A stretch of 64,000 nucleotides of DNA from Arhodomonas aquaeolei DSM 8974 (GCF_000374645.1 NZ_KB894803.1:1-64000); one strand, 5' to 3'; shown: positions 30,202 to 45,158, numbered from the stretch's first letter. Made by a program: numbers and translations. The notes: generated from the letters alone by a model not told the origin.

Positions 30202-30582
30202 TTGCGCCGGGACGCAGGGGCCGGGCGGGCAGCGTTTCCGCGTCACGCCCGGCTCACCGACTCCCGGGCGTTCTCCCGTGTTTTCGCCGATGCGACCCGG
30301 GTCGCGGACGCGCATTTCACCGTCCTCTTCCGGACGCAGCCGGAACCCGGCGAGGCCCGAGTCGGGCTGGCCGTCTCCCGGCGGGCCGCTCCCCGGGCGG
30401 TGGACCGAAACCGCATCAAGCGTATCGTCCGTGAATGTTTTCGCCGCGAACGTCACCACCTGCCCAATGTGGATATCGTGGTCATCGCCCGACCGAAGGC
30501 GCGCCACGTGAGCCGGGCCGTGCTGCACCGCTCGGTCTCGGCGCTGTTCGCGCGGGTTCAGCGGCGATGCGCCGGGTCCTGA
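30202..30582 (+). CDS. rnpA: Ribonuclease P protein component
   Basis: A 126-residue protein cofactor of RNase P, needed for 5' maturation of tRNAs. The conserved block [17 protein letters not shown] (about 66-82) is the RNR signature, and [17 protein letters not shown] is the usual N-terminal helix region. The likely start is the TTG at 30202, one base after the rpmH stop; no ATG or GTG gives the conserved N-terminus, and no separate ribosome site is seen, so translation is probably coupled. It overlaps yidD by 16 bases. Confidence 0.93.
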   Translation: MRRDAGAGRAAFPRHARLTDSRAFSRVFADATRVADAHFTVLFRTQPEPGEARVGLAVSRRAAPRAVDRNRIKRIVRECFRRERHHLPNVDIVVIARPKARHVSRAVLHRSVSALFARVQRRCAGS

Positions 30583-30806
30583 TCCTCTGTCTGCGCGGCT
30601 ACCAGTACCTGGTGAGCCCGGTACTCGGGCCGCGCTGCCGTTTCCTGCCCAGCTGCTCCAGCTACGCCGTCGAGGCGATCGAGCGCCACGGCCCCTGGCG
30701 GGGCACCATGCTCGCGCTGCGCCGGCTCGGCCGCTGCCACCCGGGTTGTCCCGGTGGGCTCGACCCGGTACCCGAACCCCAGGATAACCGCCCATGGAAA
30801 ACGTAA
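30567..30806 (+). CDS. yidD: Membrane protein insertion efficiency factor YidD
   Basis: A 79-residue member of the YidD family that assists YidC-dependent membrane insertion. The core [31 protein letters not shown] with its conserved cysteines and [13 protein letters not shown] is unmistakable. The ATG at 30567 lies inside the end of rnpA, and the 3' end overlaps the yidC start by 13 bases. Confidence 0.95.
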   Translation: MRRVLILCLRGYQYLVSPVLGPRCRFLPSCSSYAVEAIERHGPWRGTMLALRRLGRCHPGCPGGLDPVPEPQDNRPWKT

Positions 30807-32488
30807 GGCTGTTTCTATTCGCCGCGCTCGGTGCGCTGCTGCTGCTGCTCTGGAACGCCTGGCAGCAGGAAAACGCACCACAGCAGCCCCAGCCGACCGC
30901 CACCGCGAGTGGTGAGCAGCAGGCATCGTCACCGTCGGGCGCCAGGCCTGCCGGCGCGGCCGGTTCGGAGCAGGCATCCACGGGCGGCGGCACCGGTGAC
31001 GAGGTGCCCGCGGACTCGCCGCGGACGGCAGACTCCGGGGACGGCGCGGACACCGCCGGACAGACGGTCCGTGTGCTTACCGACCTGCTTGACGTGCGCA
31101 TCGACACCGCCGGCGGCCGCGTCGTGTCCGCAGCGCTGCGCAAGCACTCGGTCACCCAGGGGGGCGACCAGCCCTTTCCGGTACTGAAGCCGGAGGATCC
31201 GTACTTCGTTGCCGAGGCGGGACTGATCGGCGACGACGCCCCGGCACCGGGTCGTGACGCCCGCTGGCAGGTGGGGCGTACGGAGTACCGCCTCGCCGAG
31301 GGGGACGACCGTATCGTTGTGCCCATGACCTGGACCGGGCCCAACGGGGTGAGCGTTACCCGCCGGTTCGTGTTCAGCCGCGACAGCTACGTCGTCGACG
31401 TCGAGCAGGCCGTCGACAACGGTGGCGACGCCCCCTACCGCGCCTATCAGTACGTTCAGCTGCGCCGCGACCGGCCCGAGAACGGCAGCTCATTCCTCGG
31501 TGGCCGCAGCTATACTGGTGCGGCGTTCTTCACGCCGGAGAACCGCTACCAGAAGTACGGTTTCGACGACATGGACGAGAAGCCGTTGTCCCAGGAGGTC
31601 ACCAACGGCTGGGTGTCCTTCGTCCAGCACTACTTCCTCGCCGCCTGGGTGCCGAGTCGGGACGTCACCGAGCGCTTCTATTCGCGGGTCCACAATAACC
31701 GTTACGCCATCGGCATGAGCTCGCCGTGGCAGACGGTGGCGCCGGGCGAGTCGACCACCTTCAGCAGCCGGCTGTTCGTCGGCCCGAAGGACCAGGACCG
31801 TCTCGCCGCGGTGGCCGACGGCCTGGAGCTCACCGTCGATTACGGCTGGCTGACCATCCTCTCCAAGCCGCTTTTCATCGCCCTGAGCTGGATCCACGGC
31901 GTGATCGGCAACTGGGGCTGGGCGATCATCATCCTGACCCTCGGCATCAAGGCCGCGTTCTACAAGCTCTCGGAGACGAGCTACCGCTCGATGGCGCGCA
32001 TGCGCAAGCTCCAGCCCCGCATGCAGCAGCTCAAGGAGCGTTTCGGCGATGATCGCCAGGGCATGAACCAGGAGCTGATGAAGCTCTACAAGGAGGAGAA
32101 GGTCAATCCGCTGGGCGGCTGCCTGCCCATCGTGATCCAGATCCCCGTGTTCATCGCGCTCTACTGGGTCCTGCTCGGCAGCGTCGAGCTGCGTCACGCG
32201 CCATGGATCCTGTGGATCCACGACCTCTCCGCGCCGGATCCGTACTACATCATGCCGCTGATCATGGGGGCGACCATGCTCCTGCAGCAACGGCTGAACC
32301 CGGCGCCCATGGACCCGGTGCAGAAGCGCGTCATGAGCTTCCTGCCGGTGGTGTTCACGGTCTTCTTCGTGTTCTTCCCGGCGGGCCTGGTGCTTTACTG
32401 GGTGACTAACAACAGCCTCTCGATCCTGCAGCAGTGGCTGATCACCCGGCGCATCGAGGCGGCCGACGGGCAGTCCCGCGGCGGCTGA
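30794..32488 (+). CDS. yidC: Membrane protein insertase YidC
   Basis: A 564-residue inner-membrane insertase and Sec partner. A first membrane helix (about 5-22) is followed by a Gln/Ala/Ser-rich linker (about 25-90), the large periplasmic beta-domain (about 90-345, with [23 protein letters not shown]) and the conserved core of five helices: [31 protein letters not shown] with [25 protein letters not shown] as the cytoplasmic coiled coil, and a basic tail. The conserved membrane arginine is in that core. Length agrees with gammaproteobacterial YidC. Confidence 0.97.
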   Translation: MENVRLFLFAALGALLLLLWNAWQQENAPQQPQPTATASGEQQASSPSGARPAGAAGSEQASTGGGTGDEVPADSPRTADSGDGADTAGQTVRVLTDLLDVRIDTAGGRVVSAALRKHSVTQGGDQPFPVLKPEDPYFVAEAGLIGDDAPAPGRDARWQVGRTEYRLAEGDDRIVVPMTWTGPNGVSVTRRFVFSRDSYVVDVEQAVDNGGDAPYRAYQYVQLRRDRPENGSSFLGGRSYTGAAFFTPENRYQKYGFDDMDEKPLSQEVTNGWVSFVQHYFLAAWVPSRDVTERFYSRVHNNRYAIGMSSPWQTVAPGESTTFSSRLFVGPKDQDRLAAVADGLELTVDYGWLTILSKPLFIALSWIHGVIGNWGWAIIILTLGIKAAFYKLSETSYRSMARMRKLQPRMQQLKERFGDDRQGMNQELMKLYKEEKVNPLGGCLPIVIQIPVFIALYWVLLGSVELRHAPWILWIHDLSAPDPYYIMPLIMGATMLLQQRLNPAPMDPVQKRVMSFLPVVFTVFFVFFPAGLVLYWVTNNSLSILQQWLITRRIEAADGQSRGG

Positions 32489-32501
32489 CGGTGCACACAC
32501 C

Positions 32502-33857
32502 GTGACCGCGGCGACGGAGACGATCTGCGCGGTGGCGACACCGCCGGGACACGGTGGTATCGGCATCGTGCGCGTCTCCGGGCCCGCGGTACCGCACCTC
32601 GCCGAGGCGGTGCTCGGGCGCCTGCCGGCGCCCCGCCATGCCCGCCTCGGTGTCTTCCGCGACGCCGCCGGCGAGGTGCTCGACGAGGGCATCGCGCTGT
32701 ACTTCCCCGCCCCGAACTCGTTCACCGGCGAGGACGTCCTCGAGCTCCAGGGCCATGGCGGTCCAGTGGTGCTCGAGCGGGTGGTGCGCGCCCTCTGCGC
32801 CCTCGGCGCCCGCCGCGCCGAGCCTGGCGAGTTCTCCCGGCGCGCCTATCTCAACGACCGCATGGACCTCACCCGTGCCGAGGCCATCGCCGATCTCATC
32901 AACGCCCGCACCGAGGCCGGCGCGGGCGCCGCCATGCGCTCGCTCTCCGGCGCGTTCGCCGGACGCGTCGACGAGCTGGTGGAGGGCGTCACCGGCCTGC
33001 GTGCTTACGTGGAGGCGGCGATCGACTTCGCCGACGAGGAGATCGACTTCCTCGACGATCCAGCACTCTCCCGGCGGCTCGCCGCGCTGCGCGACACCCT
33101 CGCGGCGACCCTGACCGAGGCCCGCCGCGGGCGCACCCTCAACGAGGGCCTGGCGGTGGCCATCGTCGGCCGCCCGAACGCGGGCAAGTCGAGCCTCCTG
33201 AACCGCCTCGCCGGAAGCGACGCCGCTATCGTCACCGATATCCCCGGGACCACCCGCGATGTCCTCCGCGAGCGGGTCGCGATCGACGGGCTGCCGTTGC
33301 AGATCATGGACACGGCGGGCCTGCGCGACAGTGACGACCCGGTGGAGCAGGAGGGGGTGCGCCGTGCCCGCCGCGCCGTGAGCGAGGCAGAGCACGTGCT
33401 GCTAGTGGTCGACGATCGCGAGGGCATCACCGAGGCCGAACGCGCGCTCGCCGGCGAGCTGACCGCCGGCACCGCGCTCACCATCATCCGCAACAAGATC
33501 GACCTGAGCGGTGCGGTGCCGGGCGTCGAGCCCGCCGGCGAGCTGGGTCCCGAGGTGCGGCTGTCCGCGCGTACCGGTGCGGGCATGGACGTGCTCGCCA
33601 CGCACCTCCATGCCGCAGCGGGCCACGACGCGGCGCCCGCCTCCGCCTTTGCCGCCCGGGCCCGTCACGTGGACGCGCTGGAACGGGCAGACGCCGCCCT
33701 GGCCGCCGCCGCGGAACAGCTCGATGCCCACGCCGCCGGCGAGCTGGTGGCGGAGGAGCTGCGCGCGGTGCAGGAGGCCCTGGGCGGGATTACCGGCCGG
33801 GTGAGCAGCGAGGCGCTGCTCGGGCGAATCTTCGCGACCTTCTGCATCGGCAAGTAG
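32502..33857 (+). CDS. mnmE: tRNA modification GTPase MnmE
   Basis: A 451-residue GTPase that, with MnmG, adds the 5-aminomethyl or carboxymethylaminomethyl group to wobble uridine 34. The N-terminal tetrahydrofolate domain has PPGHGGIGIVRVSG; the inserted G domain has GRPNAGKSSL, DIPGTTRDV, DTAGLRD and NKID; the protein ends in the conserved FCIGK, whose cysteine is needed for modification. The start is a GTG at 32502, 13 bases after yidC. It is complete. Confidence 0.97.
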   Translation: MTAATETICAVATPPGHGGIGIVRVSGPAVPHLAEAVLGRLPAPRHARLGVFRDAAGEVLDEGIALYFPAPNSFTGEDVLELQGHGGPVVLERVVRALCALGARRAEPGEFSRRAYLNDRMDLTRAEAIADLINARTEAGAGAAMRSLSGAFAGRVDELVEGVTGLRAYVEAAIDFADEEIDFLDDPALSRRLAALRDTLAATLTEARRGRTLNEGLAVAIVGRPNAGKSSLLNRLAGSDAAIVTDIPGTTRDVLRERVAIDGLPLQIMDTAGLRDSDDPVEQEGVRRARRAVSEAEHVLLVVDDREGITEAERALAGELTAGTALTIIRNKIDLSGAVPGVEPAGELGPEVRLSARTGAGMDVLATHLHAAAGHDAAPASAFAARARHVDALERADAALAAAAEQLDAHAAGELVAEELRAVQEALGGITGRVSSEALLGRIFATFCIGK

Positions 33858-33977
33858 GCCCGGGGCCGTCCGGGACCGTGGGATTTTCACCTTGAGCGCA
33901 CGACGCGGCGCGGACTATTGTGTACGGTTACGCATCCGGTCGATCACGCCCGCATCATCATCGAGGTAGCAGCCGCC

Positions 33978-35867
33978 GTGGAATACGACCAGGCCTATGA
34001 CGTCATCGTCGTCGGTGGCGGTCACGCCGGCACCGAGGCCGCCGCGGCCGCCGCCCGCGGCGGCGCGCGCACGTTGCTTCTGACCCACAATGTCGAGACC
34101 GTCGGCCAGATGAGCTGCAACCCGGCCATCGGCGGTATCGGCAAGGGCCACCTGGTGCGCGAGATCGACGCCCTCGGCGGGATCATGGCGCAGGCCATTG
34201 ACCGCGGCGGCATCCAGTTCCGCACCCTGAACAGCCGCAAGGGCCCGGCGGTGCGCGCGACCCGCGCGCAGGCGGACCGCACGCTCTACCGCCGCGCCGT
34301 GCGTGGGGCGCTGGAGGCGGTGCCGGGACTCGAGCTGTTCCAGCAGGGGGTCGACGACCTCCTCGTCGAGGGTGACCGCGTCGCCGGTGTGGTCACCCAG
34401 ATGGGGCTCACGATCCGCGCCCCGCGGGTGGTGCTGACCGTGGGCACCTTCCTCGGCGGGCGCATCCACGTGGGCGAGCGCAGCCACGAGGGCGGCCGTG
34501 CGGGCGATCCGCCGGCGAACGCCCTGGCCCGGCGGCTGCGCGCGCTGCCGACCACCGTGGAGCGCCTGAAGACCGGCACGCCGCCGCGCCTCGACGGCCG
34601 CTCCATCGACTTCGATCGCCTCGCCGAGCAGCCCGGCGACAGCCCGGCGCCTTACTTCTCGCTGTGGAGCCGCGGCGACGAGCACCCGCGCCAGGTGCCG
34701 TGCCACATCACCCACACCAGCGCGGACACCCACGAGCTGATTCGCGGCGCGCTGGACCGATCGCCCATGTTCTCCGGCGAGATCGAGGGGGTCGGGCCGC
34801 GCTACTGCCCGTCCATCGAGGACAAGGTCGTGCGCTTCCCGGACCGGGACGGCCACCAGATCTTCCTGGAGCCGGAGGGGCTGGACACCCACGAGGTCTA
34901 TCCCAACGGCATCTCCACGAGCCTGCCCTTCGACGTGCAGGTCGCCCTGGTGCGCACCATCCCCGGGCTCGAGCGCGCCCACGTGACCCGTCCGGGCTAT
35001 GCGATCGAGTACGACTTCCTCGACCCGCGGGACCTGCTGCCGCACCTGGAGACGCGCTACCTGCCGGGGCTCTACCTCGCCGGCCAGATCAACGGCACCA
35101 CCGGCTACGAGGAGGCCGCCGCCCAGGGGCTGGTCGCCGGGATGAACGCCGCCGCGGACGCCGCCGGGCGCGAGCCCTGGTGCCCGCGCCGCGAGGAGGC
35201 CTACATCGGGGTGCTGATAGACGACCTGGTCACCCGCGGCACCCGGGAGCCCTATCGCATGTTCACCTCCCGCGCGGAGTACCGGCTGCACCTGCGCGAG
35301 GACAACGCGGACCTCCGCCTCGCCGGCATCGCCCGTGCCCACGGCCTCATCGACGAGGCCCGCTGGGCGGCCGTGGAACGCCATCGCGAGGCGGTGGAGC
35401 GCGAGCTCGAGCGCCTGCGCACGACCGTGCTCACCCCGGCGCGGGTGCCCGCGGCAACGGCCGGGCGCGTGCTCGGCGGCGAGCTCCGCCGGGATCAGAC
35501 CCTGCTCGACCTGCTGCGCCGCCCGGAGGTGGATTACGACGCCCTGCGCGCGCTCCCGGGCATGGAGGAGGCCCTGCCCGCCGGGCGCAGCGCCGCCCAG
35601 GTGGCGGTGCAGGCCAAGTACGCCGGCTACCTCGAACGCCAGCGCCGCCAGATCGACCGCGCCGCCGACCACGAGTCCGTCGCCCTGCCGGCGGACATGG
35701 ACTATGCGGCGGTCGTCGGCCTGTCCAGCGAGGTCCGGGAGAAGCTCCAGCGCCACCGTCCGGCGACGCTCGGTCAGGCCGGACGCATCGAGGGCATCAC
35801 CCCGGCGGCGGTGTCGCTGCTGCTGGTCCACCTCAAGCGCCAGGGGGCGTTGCGGCGCAGTGCCTGA
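33978..35867 (+). CDS. mnmG: tRNA uridine-5-carboxymethylaminomethyl modification enzyme MnmG
   Basis: A 629-residue FAD-dependent partner of MnmE. The dinucleotide fold [14 protein letters not shown] is near residue 10, [22 protein letters not shown] is the hallmark loop with the catalytic cysteine, and [20 protein letters not shown] and [17 protein letters not shown] are family signatures. The GTG at 33978, with GAGGT ten bases upstream, gives the same length as the Escherichia coli protein; the longer frame to 33918 has no conservation. It overlaps rsmG by eight bases. Confidence 0.96.
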   Translation: MEYDQAYDVIVVGGGHAGTEAAAAAARGGARTLLLTHNVETVGQMSCNPAIGGIGKGHLVREIDALGGIMAQAIDRGGIQFRTLNSRKGPAVRATRAQADRTLYRRAVRGALEAVPGLELFQQGVDDLLVEGDRVAGVVTQMGLTIRAPRVVLTVGTFLGGRIHVGERSHEGGRAGDPPANALARRLRALPTTVERLKTGTPPRLDGRSIDFDRLAEQPGDSPAPYFSLWSRGDEHPRQVPCHITHTSADTHELIRGALDRSPMFSGEIEGVGPRYCPSIEDKVVRFPDRDGHQIFLEPEGLDTHEVYPNGISTSLPFDVQVALVRTIPGLERAHVTRPGYAIEYDFLDPRDLLPHLETRYLPGLYLAGQINGTTGYEEAAAQGLVAGMNAAADAAGREPWCPRREEAYIGVLIDDLVTRGTREPYRMFTSRAEYRLHLREDNADLRLAGIARAHGLIDEARWAAVERHREAVERELERLRTTVLTPARVPAATAGRVLGGELRRDQTLLDLLRRPEVDYDALRALPGMEEALPAGRSAAQVAVQAKYAGYLERQRRQIDRAADHESVALPADMDYAAVVGLSSEVREKLQRHRPATLGQAGRIEGITPAAVSLLLVHLKRQGALRRSA

Positions 35868-36531
35868 GCCGGACAGCCGCGATCTCCGGCGCCGTCTCGA
35901 TGCCGGCCTCGAGGGCCTCGACCTCGATCTGCCCGAGTCCGCGCGCGACGGACTGATCGGCTACCTCGTGCTGCTGGCGCGCTGGAACCGGGCGTTCAAC
36001 CTCTCCGCCGTGCGCGAGCCGCGGGAAATGGTTGTGCGCCACCTCCTCGACAGCCTTGCCGTATTACCCCGGGTCGAGGGCGAGCGGCTGCTCGACCTCG
36101 GCACCGGCGCGGGGCTGCCGGGCATCCCGCTCGCCGTCGCGCGGCCGTCGCTGGCGGTGACGCTGCTGGACAGCAACGGCAAGAAGGCCCGCTTCCTGCG
36201 CCAGGCGGTGATGACCCTCGGCCTGGACAACTGCGAGGTGGTCCACGGCCGGGGCGAGCAGGCGGGGGGTACGTTCGACGCGGTGACCGCGCGGGCGTTC
36301 ACCAGCACCGCCGCCTTCTGGCGGCTTGCCGCACCCCGCCTCGCCGCCGGCGGGCACGCCTACGCCATGAAGGGCCGCTATCCCGCGGACGAGTTGTCGG
36401 AACTCGCGGCGTTGGGGGTATCATGGGCCGTCCGCGCGCTACGGGTGCCCGGCCTGGACGCCGAGCGCCACCTCATCGAGCTCACCGCCACCCCGGCGCA
36501 GGCGTCACAACGCGACAGGGCTGAGACATGA
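35860..36531 (+). CDS. rsmG: 16S rRNA (guanine(527)-N7)-methyltransferase
   Basis: A 223-residue SAM-dependent methyltransferase acting on G527 of 16S rRNA. Motifs: [26 protein letters not shown], the SAM-binding [17 protein letters not shown] and VTARAF. A GTG at 35860 overlapping the mnmG stop was chosen since no better start exists. Its stop overlaps the parA start as ATGA, tying rRNA modification genes to the partition genes, as in pseudomonads. Confidence 0.95.
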   Translation: MPEPDSRDLRRRLDAGLEGLDLDLPESARDGLIGYLVLLARWNRAFNLSAVREPREMVVRHLLDSLAVLPRVEGERLLDLGTGAGLPGIPLAVARPSLAVTLLDSNGKKARFLRQAVMTLGLDNCEVVHGRGEQAGGTFDAVTARAFTSTAAFWRLAAPRLAAGGHAYAMKGRYPADELSELAALGVSWAVRALRVPGLDAERHLIELTATPAQASQRDRAET

Positions 36532-37310
36532 CACGCATCATCGCCGTCACCAACCAGAAGGGCGGGGTGGGCAAGACGACCACCTGCGTCAATCTCGCGG
36601 CCTCGCTGGCCGCCAACCGCAAGCGGGTCCTGCTCGTCGACCTCGACCCGCAGGGCAACGCCACCGTCGGCGCCGGCATCGACAAGGATGCGCTGACGAG
36701 CACGAACTACGAGCTGCTGATGGGCGAGGCCGAGGCACCGGAGGTGCGTGTCACCCTCGAGGACGGCGGCTTCGACGTCCTGCCCGCCAACGGCGACCTC
36801 ACCGCCGCAGAGGTGGCGCTGCTGGACAGCGAGGCCCGCGAGCGTCGGCTCGCCGCCGCGCTGGAGGGCGTGAGCGCGGATTACGATCACATCATCATCG
36901 ACTGCCCGCCGTCGCTGAACATCCTCACGGTGAACGCGCTGGTGGCCGCGAGCTGCGTGCTCATCCCCATCCAGTGCGAGTACTACGCCCTGGAGGGGTT
37001 GACCGCCCTGCTCAACACCATCCGCCGGGTACAGCAGACCGCCAACCCGGCACTCGAGATCGAGGGACTGCTGCGGACCATGTTCGACCCGCGCAACAAC
37101 CTGGCCAACCAGGTGGGCGCCCAGCTGATCACCCACTTCAACGAACAGGTCTACCGGACCCAGATCCCGCGCAATGTCCGCCTCGCCGAGGCCCCCAGCC
37201 ATGGCCGACCCGCGCTACAGTACGATCGCGCCTCCCGCGGTGCGATCGCCTATATGGCCCTGGCCTCCGAGCTGCTGCGCCGCGAACGCCGCGCCGCAGC
37301 GAGTGCCTGA
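36528..37310 (+). CDS. parA: Chromosome partitioning ATPase ParA
   Basis: A 260-residue deviant-Walker ATPase that moves ParB-parS complexes. KGGVGKTTTCVNLAA (deviant Walker A, near residue 11), DLDPQGNAT (A') and IIDCPPSLNILTVNAL (Walker B) are present. There is no N-terminal helix-turn-helix, marking it as a chromosomal type. It is coupled to rsmG upstream and to parB downstream, and acts with the parS pair in recF. Confidence 0.97.
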   Translation: MTRIIAVTNQKGGVGKTTTCVNLAASLAANRKRVLLVDLDPQGNATVGAGIDKDALTSTNYELLMGEAEAPEVRVTLEDGGFDVLPANGDLTAAEVALLDSEARERRLAAALEGVSADYDHIIIDCPPSLNILTVNALVAASCVLIPIQCEYYALEGLTALLNTIRRVQQTANPALEIEGLLRTMFDPRNNLANQVGAQLITHFNEQVYRTQIPRNVRLAEAPSHGRPALQYDRASRGAIAYMALASELLRRERRAAASA

Positions 37311-37327
37311 TGTCGGAGGACGAGCCC

Positions 37328-38188
37328 ATGAGCCAGAAACGTCGGGGACTGGGACGGGGGCTGGACGCCCTGCTCGGCGGCATGCCGGAGAACGCCGCCG
37401 AGGCGCAGGCCGCCCGCGGCGAACTGCGCCAGCTGCCCGTCGACCTGATCCAGCGCGGGCGCTACCAGCCGCGTACCGAGTTCGACCCCGCCGCGCTGCA
37501 GGAGCTCGCCGACTCCATCCGCGCCCAGGGCGTGGTCCAGCCGGTGGTGGTGCGTCCGTTGCCGGAGGAGCGCTTCGAGCTGATCGCCGGCGAGCGCCGC
37601 TGGCGCGCCGCCCAGCTTGCCGGCCTCACCGAGATCCCGGCGCTGGTGCGCGATGTCCCCGACGACACCGCCATCGCGGTGGCGCTGATCGAGAACATCC
37701 AGCGCGAGGACCTCAATCCGCTGGAGGAGGCCTCCGCGCTCAAGCGCCTGACCGAGGAGTTCGGCATGACCCACCAGGGCGTCGCCGATGCCGTCGGACG
37801 CTCCCGGGCCAGCGTCTCCAACCTGCTGCGCCTGCTCGAGCTCGCCCCGGAGGTGAAGGCGCTGATCGGCGACCGGCGCCTGGAGATGGGCCATGCCCGG
37901 GCCCTGCTCGGCCTGCCCATGGCGGACCAGGCACGGATCGCGCAGCAGGTCGCGGAGAAGGGGCTCAGCGTGCGCGAGACCGAGGCAATGGTGCGGCGCT
38001 ACACCGAGGGGACGCCCCGGCGGGAGACACCGGCTCCGGACCCGGACATCCGCCGCCTCCAGGACGACCTAAGCGGCCGCCTGGGCGCGAGCGTGGCGAT
38101 CCGCCACGCTCGCAGCGGCAAGGGTCGCGTGGTCATCGAGTACAACAGCCTCGACGAGCTGGACGGCATTCTCGAGCACATCCGGTAG
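37328..38188 (+). CDS. parB: Chromosome partitioning protein ParB
   Basis: A 286-residue CTP-dependent DNA clamp that loads at parS. The N-terminus RGLGRGLDALLGG is the ParA-stimulating segment; the CTPase part has GVVQPVVVRPL, GERRWRAAQLAG and ALIENIQREDLNPLEEA; the helix-turn-helix VADAVGRSRASVSNLLRLLEL recognises parS; a C-terminal dimer domain follows. The ATG at 37328 follows GGAGG by eight bases and is preferred over the ATG at 37310 that overlaps the parA stop. Confidence 0.96.
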   Translation: MSQKRRGLGRGLDALLGGMPENAAEAQAARGELRQLPVDLIQRGRYQPRTEFDPAALQELADSIRAQGVVQPVVVRPLPEERFELIAGERRWRAAQLAGLTEIPALVRDVPDDTAIAVALIENIQREDLNPLEEASALKRLTEEFGMTHQGVADAVGRSRASVSNLLRLLELAPEVKALIGDRRLEMGHARALLGLPMADQARIAQQVAEKGLSVRETEAMVRRYTEGTPRRETPAPDPDIRRLQDDLSGRLGASVAIRHARSGKGRVVIEYNSLDELDGILEHIR

Positions 38189-38215
38189 GTGTGCGTCGGC
38201 GAGCGGGAACCGGCG

Positions 38216-38244
38216 TTGAACCCTGTCGATCAGTTCTTTATACT
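38216..38244 (+). promoter_or_regulatory. Sigma70 promoter of the atp operon
   Basis: TTGAAC (38216-38221), exact 17-base spacer, TATACT (38239-38244), both five of six to consensus, ending 49 bases before atpI. This is one of the best sigma70 promoters in the window and fits a highly expressed operon. Confidence 0.75.
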
Positions 38245-38293
38245 TCGCACGCCTTGCCACGGTCGGGGGCATGAAGGGAGCTGCGTGCTTTAA

Positions 38294-38656
38294 ATGCGGG
38301 TCGCCATGAGAGTCGTCCTGATGCAGCTCGCCATCACCCTGGCCGCGGCATCGGTCTGGCTGTTTGCAGCAGGCGCCCGCGCCGGGCTCGCGGCAGCGGC
38401 GGGTGGAGGCATAAGCACTGTGCTGAGCCTGTACGTGGCCGTGAAGGTCTTCTTGCGCGAGCCGAGGGACAACCCCGGCGCAGCGCTGGCGGCCTTCTAT
38501 CGCGCCCAGGCGATGAAGCTGCTGCTCGCGGTCGTGCTGATCTCACTGGCGATCCTGGGGTTCCGGGACCACCCGATTCCCCTGGTCACGACGCTGGCGG
38601 CCACGCTGGGTGCGTACTGGCTGGCCCTGCTCGGCGACACGGACAAAACGACGTAA
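38294..38656 (+). CDS. atpI: ATP synthase assembly protein AtpI
   Basis: A 120-residue four-helix membrane protein that helps assemble the c-ring. Hydrophobic segments lie at about 8-27, 32-52, 73-90 and 96-113, with the loop YRAQAMKLLLAVVLI typical of the family. The ATG at 38294 was taken; the ATG at 38306 is also possible. It heads the atp operon. Confidence 0.9.
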   Translation: MRVAMRVVLMQLAITLAAASVWLFAAGARAGLAAAAGGGISTVLSLYVAVKVFLREPRDNPGAALAAFYRAQAMKLLLAVVLISLAILGFRDHPIPLVTTLAATLGAYWLALLGDTDKTT

Positions 38657-39439
<783 letters not shown>

Positions 39440-39447
39440 CTCCGTAA

Positions 39448-39759
<312 letters not shown>

Positions 39760-39812
39760 CCCGGGAAGCGCTCTTCGAACGCTAAACCAAGCAGCAACCG
39801 GGAGTTTCAGCC

Positions 39813-40283
39813 GTGGGCATCAATGCAACCCTGATCGGACAGATGATCACGTTCCTCGTGTTCATCCTGTTCACGATGAAGTTCGTCTGGCCGCCGATCC
39901 GGCAGGCCATGCATGACCGTGAAAAACGGATTGCCGACGGGTTGGCTTCCGCGGAGCGCGGCCAGCACGAGCTCGAGCTGGCGCAGAAGCGGGCGGCCGA
40001 GCAGATTCGTGAGGCCAAGCAGCAGGCCAGCGACATCATCGAGCAGGCCAACCGGCGTGCCAGCGAGATCGTCGACGAATCCCGCGAGGAAGCGCGGGAG
40101 GCGGCCCGGCGTGAGCACGCTGCAGCCGAGGCACGCATCGAGCAGGAGGTCGCCCAGGCCCGCTCGGAGCTGCGCAAGCAGGTGTCCGACCTGGCGATCC
40201 GGGGCGCCTCCCGCATCCTCGAGCGCGAGGTGGACGCCAAGGCTCACAACGCCATGCTCGAAGAGCTGGCCGACCAACTCTGA
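39813..40283 (+). CDS. atpF: F0F1 ATP synthase subunit b
   Basis: A 156-residue peripheral-stalk subunit with one N-terminal membrane helix (about 5-25, [20 protein letters not shown]) and a long charged coiled coil. The start is a GTG at 39813; no other start includes the membrane helix. Only one b-type gene is present. Confidence 0.95.
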   Translation: MGINATLIGQMITFLVFILFTMKFVWPPIRQAMHDREKRIADGLASAERGQHELELAQKRAAEQIREAKQQASDIIEQANRRASEIVDESREEAREAARREHAAAEARIEQEVAQARSELRKQVSDLAIRGASRILEREVDAKAHNAMLEELADQL

Positions 40284-40295
40284 GGCAAAGCCAAC

Positions 40296-40832
40296 ATGGC
40301 GGAGAGCACTACCGTCGCCCGGCCGTACGCCAAGGGCCTGTTCGACCTTGCCCGCGAGCAGGATGCGCTCGCGGCCTGGTCGGAGCAGCTTGAGCTGCTT
40401 GCCGGCGTCGTGGGCCATCCCGAGATGGCCCAGCTGCTCGGCAGTCCCAAACTGACCATCGAGCAGCGCGCCGACCTGGTCATCGGGGTGTGCGGCGAGG
40501 GGCTTACCGAACAGGGGCGCAACCTCGTCCATCTGCTCATCGACAACTCGCGCCTGCAGGTGCTGCCCGAGATCGCGGCACAGTATCGCGACCTGCGCGC
40601 CGACGCGGAGCGAACCGTCGAGGCACGGCTGGTTGCGGCACAGGCGGTGGACGAGGATGTCCGGGCCCGGCTCGAGTCGGCCCTGTCCAAGCGTCTCGAC
40701 CGTACGGTGACGCTGACCGCCGAGATCGACGAGTCGCTTCTCGGCGGCGCGGTGATCCGCGCGGGCGATCTGGTCATCGACGGTTCCGTGCAGGGCAGGC
40801 TCAAGCGTCTCGCCGGCGCAGTGAGCCGCTAA
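40296..40832 (+). CDS. atpH: F0F1 ATP synthase subunit delta
   Basis: A 178-residue subunit that connects the peripheral stalk to the top of F1. VARPYAKGLFDLA at the N-terminus and LDRTVTLTAEIDESLLGGAVIRAGDLVIDGS at the C-terminus are the family hallmarks. It is 12 bases after atpF and 15 before atpA. Confidence 0.96.
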   Translation: MAESTTVARPYAKGLFDLAREQDALAAWSEQLELLAGVVGHPEMAQLLGSPKLTIEQRADLVIGVCGEGLTEQGRNLVHLLIDNSRLQVLPEIAAQYRDLRADAERTVEARLVAAQAVDEDVRARLESALSKRLDRTVTLTAEIDESLLGGAVIRAGDLVIDGSVQGRLKRLAGAVSR

Positions 40833-40847
40833 GGGGAAGATTCAACG

Positions 40848-42389
<1,542 letters not shown>

Positions 42390-42407
42390 ACCGACGGCGG
42401 GGATCGT

Positions 42408-43271
42408 ATGTCCGGCGCTAAAGAGATCCGCACAAAGATCAAGAGCGTCCAGAACACGCAGAAGATCACGACCGCCATGGAGATGGTGGCGGCCTCGAAG
42501 ATGCGCAATGCCCAGCATCGCATGCAGGCCGCCCGCCCCTATGCGGACAAGATCCGGCGCGTGATCCGGCACCTCGCACAGGCCAACCCGGAGTACACCC
42601 ACCCGTTCCTTCAGGAGCGGGAGGTGAACCGGGTCGGCTACATCATCGTCTCCAGCGACCGCGGGCTGTGCGGCGGGTTGAACAACAACCTGTTCCGCTC
42701 CGTGGTGCGCTCGATGAAGGCGAGCGAGGACGCCGGCCGCGAGGTCTCGGTGGTGACCATCGGCTCGAAGGCCATCCAGTTCTTCGGCCGCCTGGGCGCC
42801 AACGTCGTCGCGGAGACGTCCCAGATCGGCGACCGGCCGCACCTCGACGACCTCGTGGGCGCGGTCAAGGTCATGCTCGACCGCTACGAGGCGGGCGAGA
42901 TCGACGAGCTCCACCTCTGCTACAACGAGTTCGTCAACACCATGACCCAGCGGCCCACCATCGAGCGCGTGCTGCCGCTGCCGGCCGCCGAGGAGGACGA
43001 GGAGCCGCGCCACAACTGGGACTACATCTACGAGCCCAATGCGGTCGAGGCGCTGGACCTGCTGTTGACGCGCTACGCCGAGGCGCTTGTCTACCAGTCG
43101 GTGGTTGAGAACATTGCCTGCGAGCAGGCGGCACGGATGGTGGCGATGAAGGCGGCGTCGGACAACGCCGGCAACCTCATCGATGACCTCCAGCTCGCCT
43201 ACAACAAGGCGCGCCAGGCCGCGATCACCAAGGAGCTCTCCGAGATCGTCTCCGGGGCGGAGGCGGTCTAG
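42408..43271 (+). CDS. atpG: F0F1 ATP synthase subunit gamma
   Basis: A 287-residue rotor shaft. The N-terminal helix [29 protein letters not shown] and the C-terminal [47 protein letters not shown] (both split here for brevity) are diagnostic coiled-coil parts. [10 protein letters not shown] occurs near residue 83. Confidence 0.97.
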   Translation: MSGAKEIRTKIKSVQNTQKITTAMEMVAASKMRNAQHRMQAARPYADKIRRVIRHLAQANPEYTHPFLQEREVNRVGYIIVSSDRGLCGGLNNNLFRSVVRSMKASEDAGREVSVVTIGSKAIQFFGRLGANVVAETSQIGDRPHLDDLVGAVKVMLDRYEAGEIDELHLCYNEFVNTMTQRPTIERVLPLPAAEEDEEPRHNWDYIYEPNAVEALDLLLTRYAEALVYQSVVENIACEQAARMVAMKAASDNAGNLIDDLQLAYNKARQAAITKELSEIVSGAEAV

Positions 43272-44705
<1,434 letters not shown>

Positions 44706-44726
44706 ACAAAGGTTGCAGGTGAGCAT

Positions 44727-45158
44727 ATGGCCATGACCATGCACGTGGACATCGTAAGCGCGGAGGAATCGATCTTCTCGGGTACGGCGACCTTCGTGCT
44801 TGCCCGCGCCACGGATGGCGAGGTAGGCATCATGCCGCGGCACGTGCCGATGCTGGCCCAGCTCAAGCCGGGCGAGGTCATGGTGCGGGCCCAGGGCGGC
44901 GAGGAGACGCTGTACTACTGCTCCGGCGGGATGCTGGAGGTGCAGCCCCACGTGGTCACCGTGCTTGCCGACACGGCGGTACGGGCCCGCGACCTCGACG
45001 AGGCCGCCGCCAAGGAGGCCAAGCGCCGTGCCGAGGAGGCGATCTCCGAGCGCAGTGCCGAGATGGACTACGCCCGAGCCCAGGCTGAGCTTGCCGAGGC
45101 GGTGGCGAAGCTGCGGACCCTCGACAAGATTCGGCGGGGCCGCGGCAGCAACGCCTGA
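44727..45158 (+). CDS. atpC: F0F1 ATP synthase subunit epsilon
   Basis: A 143-residue subunit with the N-terminal beta-barrel (MHVDIVSAEESIFSG, GEVGIMPRHVPMLAQLKPGE) and a C-terminal helical hairpin rich in Ala and Glu that can inhibit ATP hydrolysis. The ATG at 44727 is used; the next ATG two codons on is also possible. The operon ends at the hairpin 45182-45211. Confidence 0.95.
   Translation: MAMTMHVDIVSAEESIFSGTATFVLARATDGEVGIMPRHVPMLAQLKPGEVMVRAQGGEETLYYCSGGMLEVQPHVVTVLADTAVRARDLDEAAAKEAKRRAEEAISERSAEMDYARAQAELAEAVAKLRTLDKIRRGRGSNA

Noticed and set aside
33915-35831. 638-codon minus-strand open frame opposite mnmG
   Set aside because: Antisense shadow of mnmG; no recognisable motif and no ribosome site.
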